From: Olavius algarvensis Delta 4 endosymbiont | Lineage (GTDB): Bacteria > Desulfobacterota > Desulfobacteria > Desulfobacterales > CAJINA01 | Reading direction: 5' to 3' | Assembly: GCA_905176665.1 (NCBI GenBank) | Contig: CAJINA010000149.1 | Coordinates: 186,001-250,000, forward strand | DNA length: 64,000 nt | The notes under the pieces: generated by a model | Database searches by the model: none | Told to the model about the DNA's origin: nothing | Seen by the model: the letters and a program-made list of their open reading frames with translations, nothing else | Part shown: one piece after another, positions 15,803 to 23,416 of the stretch | How the letters are laid out: each line of letters begins with the position of its first letter | Position numbering within the stretch: position 1 is the first letter of the stretch | Translations under genes and position numbers: made by a program

Positions 15803-17254
15803 CTATTTTTTCGATTTCAACGCCTGTTGCAGTTTTTCCGCCAGGGTACCCAGCGGTTGGCTGTCCCCCTGCCCTGAATAATTTTGCCAGTCGCCGCTCT
15901 CGGCCGCATCCGCCGGCGCCAGGGATATTTTCCGTTCGGTCGCATTTAGCCTTTGGATGACGACTTTCAGCGTTTCGCCGACCTTGCAGCCTTCAATTTT
16001 GGCCGGGTTCTCAGATTGACTGATGTTCGACTTGGGCAGCAGCCCGGTGATGCCGGGCGCCAGGTTGATAAAAATGCCGAACCCTTCCTTCTTTTCAACA
16101 ATACCTTCCACCTGGCTGCCAACCTTGAATTTTTCCTCCACCTCCAGCCAGGGGTCGCCCTCCGCATCTTTTAGACTCAGGGAAATCCGTCGCTGGCCCA
16201 GATCGATATTTTTAATCATGACGGACACATTCTGTCCGGGTGAGACCTCATCCGCAGGATGCAGGACCCGTTTGGTATAACTCATTTCACTGATGTGCAC
16301 CAGGCCCTCAATACCCGGGGCGATTTCGACGAAGGCCCCGAATTTCATACAGCGGGTTACTTTACCGGTCACGCGGCTGCCAACCGAAAACTTGGTCTCG
16401 ACCGTCTCCCAGGGATCGCCCTGAGCCTGTTTGACGGACAGGCCGATCTTTTTTTGTCCTTTTTTATCGCCGGTCTCTACTTTCAAAACCCTTACGGTGA
16501 GGGTGTCACCGGAAGCCACCAGTTCCTCCGGGTTTTCAACCCGGGACCAGCTGAGTTCGCTGATATGGACCATGCCCTCCACACCCGGCACCAGCTCCAC
16601 AAAAACGCCAAAGGGCATCAAACGGGTCACTTTGCCGGTATAGGTGTCGCCCGGTTTCAGGGTTTCGTAGAAAGCGGCCCGGTTTTTCTCGAGCGCTTCC
16701 GCCAGCAAAGCCCGGCGAGATACCACGATATTGCGTCCCCGTTCCTCAAAACGAGTAATGAGAAACTCAAAATTCAGACCCACGAAATCATCGGGTGTTT
16801 CGACGTAGTTGATGTCGATCTGGCTGATTGGGCAAAATGCCCGCTGCTGGAGGATTTCGATGCGAAAGCCGCCCTTGCAGGTTTCTTTAACCTTGCCCTC
16901 CACCGGAACTTTGTTTTGAAACGCCTCTTCGAGGTGCTGCCGACCGCCGATACCCGAAAGCGCCTTTGACAGCCGCACTTCACTTTCGGTAAGGGCGACA
17001 ACATATAGTTCTAACGTATCTCCTTCTTTAAACGGCAGTTCGCCATCTTTATCCAGGAGTTCCGCCTTTTCGACCACGCCGTCGATTTTCGTCCCGGTGT
17101 CCATGTAGACGGTGTCCTGCCCGATGGATATGATGTCACCCCGGACGCGGTCGCCCACTTGAATATCTTCATTCATTCCGGTCGTATAGGATTCAAAAAG
17201 GGCCTCGAAACTTTCCGCATTCTCATCTGTTGGGGTTTCCTGCTTTTCCGACAT
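15803..17254 (-). CDS. S1 RNA-binding domain protein (30S ribosomal protein S1-like)
   Basis: A 483-residue protein with about five consecutive S1 (OB-fold) domains. The clearest are GKVTRLMPFGVFVELVPGVE, GKVTRCMKFGAFVEIAPGIE and EGIVEKKEGFGIFINLAPGI, preceded by a first domain at IQVGDRVRGDIISIGQ and a divergent second at VEGKVKETCKGGFRIEI. The usual proteobacterial S1 has six domains and about 550 residues, so this is a shortened form; it may be the genuine S1 of this lineage or a second RNA-binding paralog. The ATG at 17254 follows GAGGACAAC. The leading region is acidic. Confidence 0.8.
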   Translation of the reverse strand: MSEKQETPTDENAESFEALFESYTTGMNEDIQVGDRVRGDIISIGQDTVYMDTGTKIDGVVEKAELLDKDGELPFKEGDTLELYVVALTESEVRLSKALSGIGGRQHLEEAFQNKVPVEGKVKETCKGGFRIEILQQRAFCPISQIDINYVETPDDFVGLNFEFLITRFEERGRNIVVSRRALLAEALEKNRAAFYETLKPGDTYTGKVTRLMPFGVFVELVPGVEGMVHISELSWSRVENPEELVASGDTLTVRVLKVETGDKKGQKKIGLSVKQAQGDPWETVETKFSVGSRVTGKVTRCMKFGAFVEIAPGIEGLVHISEMSYTKRVLHPADEVSPGQNVSVMIKNIDLGQRRISLSLKDAEGDPWLEVEEKFKVGSQVEGIVEKKEGFGIFINLAPGITGLLPKSNISQSENPAKIEGCKVGETLKVVIQRLNATERKISLAPADAAESGDWQNYSGQGDSQPLGTLAEKLQQALKSKK

Positions 17255-17344
17255 GTTGTCCTCATCTTCCTGTTGGGCGCAATCCGTACGCGCTAAACGC
17301 AAGTAGCGTTCATCCCAAGTTATAATATGCCCCGGGCAGCCCGA

Positions 17345-18181
17345 TCACGTCTGATTGTCCAGGGTCGTCCGCCGGGCCAGTTCAGCGGTCAGTTTCAGGG
17401 TCAAAGGCCCGGGGCAACCCCCGCCGATGTCAGCGTCATCGACCTGGACCACAGGCACAACACCCTTGTTGGTGCCGGTGATAAACACCTCGTCAGCGCC
17501 AAGCAGCTCCTGCCTGGATATATCCCTGATCTGCACCTCAAAATGCGCTGCGGCTACGTCCAGAACCACCTTGCGCGTAATCCCCGACAGTATGTCCCGA
17601 CCAGGGGTGATCAGCGTTTTTTCCTTGAATATGAATATGTTGCTGGTGGTTCCTTCTAAAACATAGCCCTCGCGGTCCAGGTATAGCGCCTCGATGGCCC
17701 CTTTACGGCGCGCCTCTTCCAGGGCCACGGTCGCCGGAATGTAATTGATGCTTTTAACCCCGGGTTTGAAACGGTCGGTCACCCGGGTAATGAGTTTTAC
17801 ACCTTCGGAATACCAGGTTTCCGGCAGCTTCGGCAGTGGTGAAACCAGGACCAGCAGGCGCGGTTTGTTTTGGGGCGTGGTAAAATCGGGACTCGAACCA
17901 CCGGTGACCACAATCCGAATGTTGGATTCCGGATAATTGTTTTTAGCCAGTGTATCAAGGACAATCCCGTTGAGCTCCTTGTGCGCCCAGGGGACGTGCA
18001 GCCCGATTTCGGCCGCGCTGTGGTGCAAGCGTTCGAGATGTTCTTTCAGGAAAAAGGGCTTGCCGTTGTAAGTTCGCACCAGGTCAAAGACCCCGAAGCC
18101 GCGCAGGACCGCCAGGTCATCAACCGGAATAACGGCCTGTTCGGCCGGAACAAATGATCCATCTATATAGTAAATACTCAA
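17345..18181 (-). CDS. Class IV PLP-dependent aminotransferase
   Basis: A 278-residue fold-type IV enzyme of the branched-chain / D-amino acid / aminodeoxychorismate lyase superfamily. The PLP lysine is K143 in GVKSINYIPA, and the cofactor-contacting glutamate is E176 in YVLEGTTSNIF; phosphate-binding residues follow in SGITR and FITGTNKGV. The start MSIYYIDGSFVPAE is normal for the family. Sequence alone does not separate branched-chain from D-alanine specificity; the compact length and lack of the longer IlvE N-terminus leave both open. It sits 90 bases upstream of the S1 gene on the same strand and may be cotranscribed. Confidence 0.82.
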   Translation of the reverse strand: MSIYYIDGSFVPAEQAVIPVDDLAVLRGFGVFDLVRTYNGKPFFLKEHLERLHHSAAEIGLHVPWAHKELNGIVLDTLAKNNYPESNIRIVVTGGSSPDFTTPQNKPRLLVLVSPLPKLPETWYSEGVKLITRVTDRFKPGVKSINYIPATVALEEARRKGAIEALYLDREGYVLEGTTSNIFIFKEKTLITPGRDILSGITRKVVLDVAAAHFEVQIRDISRQELLGADEVFITGTNKGVVPVVQVDDADIGGGCPGPLTLKLTAELARRTTLDNQT

Positions 18182-18261
18182 ATCTTACTCTCATGGTCCG
18201 GGGGCATTGGTCCGGAGCAGTTTCTGTAAACGTTTCTCCGGCTAACTTCAAGGGCTTTATT

Positions 18262-18434
18262 AGAGGCTATCTGAAAAATTAGTTTTTGGTTCAAGGTCAA
18301 GGCGGCCGTGAGTTTTCAGCCGGAGGTGCCAGCGAAGCCAATGCCCATCGTGGTCAATACTCAAGTATTTCGAGGATTGGCACCGAGCGCCCAACGCCGA
18401 GATTGGGCCAAAAGATATTTTTGAGTTAGCCTCT
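18262..18434. repeat. Long hairpin element, copy F
   Basis: The outer arms AGAGGCTATCTGAAAAAT and ATTTTTGAGTTAGCCTCT pair; inner boxes GGTTCAAGGTCAAGGCGGCC, ACTCAAGTATTTCGAGGATT and CGCCGAGATTGGGCC match copies E and G. Its right end overlaps the stop codon of the WYL regulator, so it may end that transcript. Confidence 0.8.
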
Positions 18435-19407
18435 AGTAATTTCCGGCCATGGCCCGGGCTTCCGCGCCGATACTGTCAGCCAGAGACTGTGGTTGGAGAA
18501 CGGTCGCCGCCGCACCCCAGCCCATGATCCAGTTTTTCAATTCAGCGGTTGCAGCCACCTCCACCTCAAATTCGAGACTCCCGTCATCCCGGGTTGTCAA
18601 CCGCTGGGTGGCATGCCAGGTTTTCTCCTGAATGTAATTGCCGATTGCCGGTTTGAAAAGGATCTTCACTTTTTCCGGTTGCCCCACGAAGACGCCGAAA
18701 CCGGTACTCATGAAATCCTCGATATTGAATTCGGCCGGAATGTCATAGGCTTCGTCCGTGACGGACAGCGCCTTGATCCGGTCCAGGGTGAAGATCCGCA
18801 CATCCTGGCGCAGGTGGCAATAACCCACCAGGTAGATGAAGCCCTTGAAAAACCAGATTTTGTAGGGTGCTACCTTCCGCCGGGTCTGGTGGTCGCGGCT
18901 AATGGTGTAATACGCCATTTCTACCAGGCGACGGTCCAGGATCGCCGCATTGAGAATGTCGATCCAACGGGCGACCTCTTTCCGACGCCCATAGGGCGCC
19001 TGCCCCACGGTAAACGTTTCTTCAAAGCTGTCAAGGTACGTCCGGGTGTCTTCCGGGATGGTTGTGACGATTTTTTCGAACAACGATTCCAGGGCGCTGG
19101 CAAAGGGCGTGTTTTTAAGCGTTTTCAGAACATTGCGGCTGAAATAGAGTGCCATCAACTCCATTTGATCTAGTGGCAGAGGCGGCTGACGTTTGACGCT
19201 GTCCAGGATGGACCAGCGGTTTTTGCCTTCCACCCAATCGGTATAGAGGGGAAACCCGGCGGCCTGCAATGCCTCCAGATCCCCGTAAACCGTCCGGGAG
19301 TGACACCCCAAGTCCTGTGACAGGTCGCTCACCGCAACACCCCGGGTGGCAGTAAAGAGTCTCTGGATGATTTTCCATTGCCGGCTGAGCTGATCGCCGC
19401 GTGCCAT
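18433..19407 (-). CDS. WYL-domain transcriptional regulator
   Basis: A 324-residue protein. The N-terminal winged helix-turn-helix spans about residues 8-65 (RLFTATRGVAVSDLSQDLGC, then SRTVYGDLEALQAAGFP), and the WYL ligand-sensing domain is centred on YKIWFFKGFIYLVGYC around residue 185. A C-terminal extension follows (ILFKPAIGNYIQEKTWHATQ). WYL regulators bind nucleotides or nucleic acid ligands and often control DNA-damage or defence genes; no such target is adjacent here. The ATG follows AAGGGGGGTCCC, a very strong Shine-Dalgarno. It is divergent from the small-gene cluster at 19717. Confidence 0.88.
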   Translation of the reverse strand: MARGDQLSRQWKIIQRLFTATRGVAVSDLSQDLGCHSRTVYGDLEALQAAGFPLYTDWVEGKNRWSILDSVKRQPPLPLDQMELMALYFSRNVLKTLKNTPFASALESLFEKIVTTIPEDTRTYLDSFEETFTVGQAPYGRRKEVARWIDILNAAILDRRLVEMAYYTISRDHQTRRKVAPYKIWFFKGFIYLVGYCHLRQDVRIFTLDRIKALSVTDEAYDIPAEFNIEDFMSTGFGVFVGQPEKVKILFKPAIGNYIQEKTWHATQRLTTRDDGSLEFEVEVAATAELKNWIMGWGAAATVLQPQSLADSIGAEARAMAGNY

Positions 19408-19519
19408 GGGACCCCCCCTTTTTTGAGATAGCCGATAGTGTGGCGTCTAACAAATTCGATAAAGAAATAGAAACCGCTCAATCCTGAATTTAAGATGAAA
19501 CCAAGTCCGAATTTCGTGC

Positions 19520-19559
19520 TTCGGATTTGCGGCGTTCGCCTTGAGAACATTCCGGATTT
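19520..19559. repeat. Forty-base repeat shared with the ferredoxin gene tail
   Basis: TTCGGATTTGCGGCGTTCGC continuing into CTTGAGAACATTCCGGATTT matches 52562-52601 with two mismatches. Here it is non-coding, between the WYL regulator and the small genes. Confidence 0.7.
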
Positions 19560-19642
19560 TTCCGTCCCCGAAAGAGCTACAAGCTCAGGAGGTTGTATAA
19601 TTAACATTTCCAGCCGGGGCAACCCCGGGAAATAAAAATATG

Positions 19643-19683
19643 AAAAAAAACAGAAGCCTGTGACCGGATGTGTCACAGGCTTC
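19643..19683 (-). terminator. Intrinsic terminator, leftward
   Basis: A perfect 12 bp stem GAAGCCTGTGAC / GTCACAGGCTTC with a 7-base loop; read on the minus strand it is followed by eight T. It would stop transcripts moving left before they enter the WYL promoter region. On the plus strand the same hairpin lies in the leader of the gene at 19717. Confidence 0.75.
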
Positions 19684-19716
19684 CGGCATTATGTCAGTCA
19701 GAAAGGAGGGCACGAC

Positions 19717-19890
19717 ATGCAAACTGCCGACAGATTGGCCCCGGAACAGGAACGTTTTGAATACCATGGAAGTACAATTGTTGAAAGAATTCTGACGGTT
19801 AAGGATTCAATACCGCGGCGGGACTGGCTTTTGTTCGACACCGTCGAAGAGGCCGCGGATTTTTTCTACGAGAACCAGGCGAGCGGATAA
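19717..19890 (+). CDS. Small acidic hypothetical protein, 57 aa
   Basis: Start ATG follows GAAAGGAGGGCACGAC, an optimal Shine-Dalgarno, which rules out the in-frame ATG at 19660. The product MQTADRLAPEQERFEYHG ends in an acidic helix (EEAADFFYENQ). No known domain. It is followed after only two bases by a 35-residue membrane peptide gene, so the two are probably translated together. The strong ribosome site on so short a gene suggests a real, well-expressed protein of unknown role. Confidence 0.6.
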   Translation: MQTADRLAPEQERFEYHGSTIVERILTVKDSIPRRDWLLFDTVEEAADFFYENQASG

Positions 19891-19892
19891 GA

Positions 19893-20000
19893 ATGTCGAA
19901 AGCGATACTGAACAGACTGCTTGACGAACTGCTGGAGTGTCTGTGCATCCTGTTGCTCCTGCTGCTGGCGGTGATGGTAACGCTGGCTTACGGCGTTTGA
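19893..20000 (+). CDS. Single-pass membrane micropeptide, 35 aa
   Basis: The reading frame gives MSKAILNRLLDELLECLC, then ILLLLLLAVMVTLAYGV. A basic/amphipathic N-terminal helix with two cysteines leads into one 17-residue hydrophobic helix ending the protein. It starts two bases after the stop of the preceding small gene, pointing to translational coupling. Its last codons overlap the end of the convergent cysteine-rich gene. Below usual annotation cut-offs and without homology that I can cite, so this is a proposal based on frame, context and hydrophobicity. Confidence 0.45.
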   Translation: MSKAILNRLLDELLECLCILLLLLLAVMVTLAYGV

Positions 20001-20215
20001 GCCTCGCCGCAGCCAGTTTCGTTTTGCGATGTGCGCTGACGGCAATGTTCACCCTTGGTGCAGACGGCCCCCTGGCCCCGGCAGACCGTGCAGCGATCAT
20101 CGCTGCACTGCTGACAGGCAAAGCAATCCGGGCAGGGGTGTTTCTGGGCCTGCCCGGGCAGCACTTCCGGCACGTAGACCTTGCCGGTGACTCCGGGCAT
20201 CTTGACGAACGGCAT
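19988..20215 (-). CDS. Cysteine-rich small protein, 75 aa
   Basis: Begins MPFVKMPGVTGKVYVPE after AAGGAACCGTT. Ten cysteines; the central part CPDCFACQQCSDDRCTVCRG has paired CxxC spacings like a zinc knuckle or iron-sulfur site. A second set lies in the divergent tail. The protein is cytoplasmic by appearance. Similar short proteins with this N-terminus are familiar from sulfate reducers, but I cannot name a function. It converges with, and overlaps by 13 bases, the 35-residue membrane peptide gene. Confidence 0.6.
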   Translation of the reverse strand: MPFVKMPGVTGKVYVPEVLPGQAQKHPCPDCFACQQCSDDRCTVCRGQGAVCTKGEHCRQRTSQNETGCGEAQTP

Positions 20216-20391
20216 AACGGTTCCTTACCTCAAGAGGGCAGCCTATTGGTCTCAAAGCGTTTATGCTGAAGTGAAACCAAATTCAGCAGGTTTCGTGCTT
20301 CGTTCTGCCACCAATTCACCTGTTATATAAAAACATATACAGGATTGGTCTAATGGCAAGCGAAAGGGGTGGTAACTTGGATCCGGGCTGG

Positions 20392-21738
20392 CTACAGGGC
20401 CTGGGATACCGGCCTTGGCACGGCGGGTGTCAACAGGCATTCCCGGGGATCCCGGGCGGGATCACCCAGCAGCGGGGCTACGCTCTCATCGAGCAGACCG
20501 GCCATGAGAACTTCCAGGTTCTTGCGCAGCACGTCATATGAGAAGTGGCGGGCAGCCAGCGCATAATTGTGTTCAACCATCTCATTCCGGCGCTGCGTTG
20601 AATCCAGTAAGGTTCGGGCCTGCTCCACGGTCTGGGCGGTCAAAAAACCATCCATGACAGCCAGGTCAAAACCCAGCGGTTCAATATCCTTGATGAAGAC
20701 CGGGTAGCGGTTCACCAGCAGTGGTTTCTTGAAGTAAATGGCTTCCAGGAATGCATTTCCAAAGCCCTCGATCAGGCTCGGATAGGTAACCAGGTCCGCA
20801 TGCGGGTAAATATCCCAGAGGCTGCAAACGTCTCCCGGCTGCGTACTGCAGCTCCAGGGGTCCTGCAGGCGTCCGGAGACCAGGCGCATATCCACCCCGT
20901 TTTCTTCGGCATGGGCTTTGAGCCAGTCGTAGTATTCATAGCCTTCATCACCGGCTTCATGGGAAACGACCAGCTTGTTGCGCGGATCATCCAGCGCCTT
21001 GACCAGGGCAACGGCATGTTCGATGCCTTTGCGCTGGACAATTCGGGTGGGTTGGAGAATCATGCGGTCTTCCGGACCAAGGCCGATGGCCTCCCGAAAC
21101 GCCGCCGTCCGCTCCAAATCGACCTGGGGCGGATGTTCAAAGTTGATGACATTGGGAATGACTGCTGCCGACAAGCCACTGCGCAGGGCCAACTGTTCCC
21201 GGGCGTCGGAATTGATGACCACATGCACCATTTCCGGCAGGCGCGGGGGAAAGGCCATGGCGAGGTAGTCTTCCACGGCATTGACTGCGTAGCGGGTACG
21301 TTCCCAATGGAAATCGTGGTGATGGGCAATCGCGGGAATGCGGCTTTCGGCAATCGCTTCCGTCAGCGCGAGTCCCAGAGGTACATGCATGGGGATGGTC
21401 AGGGCATTTTCAACAATCAGCAGATCGATGTGGTATCGGTTGAGAAATTCATGCAGGCGCATTTTGAGCAGGGCCCGCAACGTGTGAATCGACTCGGTCA
21501 GCATGGGCGTGCGGCCGCGCTGCCCGAAAGCCTGCTGGTTGATCCGGTCGTTGAGTTCGTGCTGAAAATGGGCTTCCGGCACGAGATAGGTGCACTCCGC
21601 TGACTTGTCGGTTTCACCGGCGAACCAGAAGATATCATGCCCGCTGCAGCGCAGAACCTCGGCCCATTTGCTGGATTCCAGCGAGACTCCGTCAGTACCC
21701 GAAAAACGTGTGGATACAAAGCCTATTTTCTTACCCAT
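20392..21738 (-). CDS. Family 4-like glycosyltransferase
   Basis: A 448-residue GT-B fold protein. The N-terminal acceptor domain begins KKIGFVSTRFSGTDGVSLE; a glycine-rich loop and HHHDFHWERTRY follow. The donor-binding half has RIVQRKGIEHAVALVKAL and the E-x7-E type motif in SLIEGFGNAFLEAIYFKKP, typical of retaining GT4 enzymes. The product could be a compatible solute glycoside or an envelope glycan; no neighbour settles this. Weak Shine-Dalgarno. Codon use looks like its neighbours. Confidence 0.8.
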   Translation of the reverse strand: MGKKIGFVSTRFSGTDGVSLESSKWAEVLRCSGHDIFWFAGETDKSAECTYLVPEAHFQHELNDRINQQAFGQRGRTPMLTESIHTLRALLKMRLHEFLNRYHIDLLIVENALTIPMHVPLGLALTEAIAESRIPAIAHHHDFHWERTRYAVNAVEDYLAMAFPPRLPEMVHVVINSDAREQLALRSGLSAAVIPNVINFEHPPQVDLERTAAFREAIGLGPEDRMILQPTRIVQRKGIEHAVALVKALDDPRNKLVVSHEAGDEGYEYYDWLKAHAEENGVDMRLVSGRLQDPWSCSTQPGDVCSLWDIYPHADLVTYPSLIEGFGNAFLEAIYFKKPLLVNRYPVFIKDIEPLGFDLAVMDGFLTAQTVEQARTLLDSTQRRNEMVEHNYALAARHFSYDVLRKNLEVLMAGLLDESVAPLLGDPARDPRECLLTPAVPRPVSQAL

Positions 21739-21997
21739 ATGCTGTTTGCCTGCTTCGAAGTAAGTCGAATACCGCTCAACTCAAGTGTACGTAGTATTAA
21801 AACAGCCTAACCCCCCTTTACCACGTGTGCTGCTGCAGCCACCGAAGCGCCAGTCCATATCAGATTGGTAGGATTTTGCAACGGGTTTTTGTGCAGACGT
21901 TGATTTCCCGTGCGCCATCGGCCGGAAAAGCAAAAAAGCATGGTCAGGAAGGTATTCATAGTAAGAGGGTGTGTCAATAATTCACCAACTACAACAA

Positions 21998-22036
21998 CAT
22001 ATAGTTATAAGTCAATAAATAAATGCAATATATAGT
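21998..22036 (+). promoter_or_regulatory. Paired TATATAGT boxes
   Basis: CATATAGT at 21998-22005 (in ACAACATATAGT) and TATATAGT at 22029-22036 lie 31 bases apart in very AT-rich DNA. The same pair at the same spacing occurs at 26749-26786. The rest of the 21739-22050 gap holds no recognisable gene. Confidence 0.35.
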
Positions 22037-22050
22037 GTATTTATATTTAA

Positions 22051-23163
22051 TTATGGGCGGGCTGCATGCACCGTCGGTGTGGTTCGGCTTTCCATAAGGC
22101 TACCGATCACGGCACATTCGAGCCCGAAAGGAAGGTAGCCGGCATATCCGAGCAGGGGCATTTCGAAAATCTGGAAACGGTGTACCAGGGGAACGCTGTA
22201 TGTCCAGCGGGCCAGGCTGTAAAAATTCCACAATTCCCAGAAGAATCCGCATACCAGAGCAGCCAGGGCGGCGGATACCACCGGGCGCCAATCACCCTGA
22301 ACAGTGGGGGTGAAAATATGGGGCTGCCTACCAAGTCGCTGCAGGCTGGTGATGACCAGCAGCGGTGAAACCCATAAGAGGGGGAAGAGCACATCCGGCC
22401 AGACGCCGATCATGGCCAGTCCGGCCGATGATATGGCCAGGCAGAACCAGGCGAAAGCGGCGGTGTTTCCCGCTGGCCGTGGTTTGGAACCCTGAAAACG
22501 ATTTTCCAACCAGGTAAAGGTGCGCAACAGGTCCCGCATGCCGAGGACGGCCGGCAGAACCGTCGAAAAACTCAGGGTTGCCAATATGAAATAGGTCAGG
22601 GGCGGATAGTCGGAGCCGGTGTAATACCAGTTTTGCACAAAGCGGTTGAGGTACTCGAAAAACCACCAGAACCCGGCACTGAAGAAGAAAAGCCGGGCAA
22701 AATAGGCCCGCTGGTGAATCAGCATGCAGCGGCCGGAACGATAGTGACAGAAGGCATTGATCAGGATGATGAAGGAAAACCACAACGGGAAGAAGGTGTG
22801 CGGCTGCAGGCGGGCAAACCAGGGAAAGCGGGTCCAGGCCAGGGTCCAGAAAACAAGGCCGGCAGCCAGGGCCGTCCATCCCCACCAGGGAAAGGGCCGT
22901 TGCCTGGAAACGGTGGTTTTTTGAGTTGCTGCGGACCGCAGCCGTCCTCCCGCCAACAGCAGTCCAATGACCAGCAGAATAAAGAGGGCAAAGCAGAAGA
23001 ATGCCCAGGCCGAGAAAGGTGCGTGGGCGATATAGCGGGTGCGCGGCGGGAACTCCAGGTATTGGGCAATCGGTTGCCCGGCCAGGTAACATCCGGCCAG
23101 CGGAAGACCGATTAGGCCGAAGCCCGATAAGATAAAAATAAGCCACGCCGATTTTGAAGTCAT
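22051..23163 (-). CDS. Polytopic membrane protein of unknown function
   Basis: About 370 residues with eight to nine hydrophobic helices. The start MTSKSAWLIFILSGFGLIG is preferred because it opens straight into the first helix; the frame extends 17 codons further and no clear Shine-Dalgarno decides. Conserved-looking features are aromatic-rich loops (FSAGFWWFFEYLNRFVQNW) and a C-terminal block with FFWELWNFYS and FEMPLLGYAGYLPFGLE, whose charged and aromatic residues inside the membrane suggest an enzyme or transporter. No known family can be named with confidence. It lies upstream of the glycosyltransferase on the same strand, separated by an AT-rich gap. Confidence 0.65.
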   Translation of the reverse strand: MTSKSAWLIFILSGFGLIGLPLAGCYLAGQPIAQYLEFPPRTRYIAHAPFSAWAFFCFALFILLVIGLLLAGGRLRSAATQKTTVSRQRPFPWWGWTALAAGLVFWTLAWTRFPWFARLQPHTFFPLWFSFIILINAFCHYRSGRCMLIHQRAYFARLFFFSAGFWWFFEYLNRFVQNWYYTGSDYPPLTYFILATLSFSTVLPAVLGMRDLLRTFTWLENRFQGSKPRPAGNTAAFAWFCLAISSAGLAMIGVWPDVLFPLLWVSPLLVITSLQRLGRQPHIFTPTVQGDWRPVVSAALAALVCGFFWELWNFYSLARWTYSVPLVHRFQIFEMPLLGYAGYLPFGLECAVIGSLMESRTTPTVHAARP

Positions 23164-23242
23164 TGTGATCGCGGCACTCGCCACCGAACAGTGGCAGTTA
23201 AGTGAGAACTTCAAAAACCAGAACCCTGAAGACCAATACGCC

Positions 23243-23401
23243 CGTGCAGAGACGCACAGGCGCAGAGGAAACCAAGGGCCGTACAGTATCGCGTTTGGGC
23301 GCGAAACAGGACAAATTTGGTCGCGTTTGCTTTCCCGACTGCGCTGGACTGTGCATTGATTCTCAGATTAAGAAGAACGTCTTGGCGCCTCTGCGCGATG
23401 C
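23243..23401. repeat. Inverted-repeat element, CGCAGAGG-unit family, copy 2
   Basis: Left arm GCAGAGACGCACAGGCGCAG, right arm GGCGCCTCTGCGCGATGC. More decayed than other copies. It occupies the space between ppdK and the membrane-protein gene. Confidence 0.7.
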
Positions 23402-23416
23402 TGGTTTCGTTTTGAG

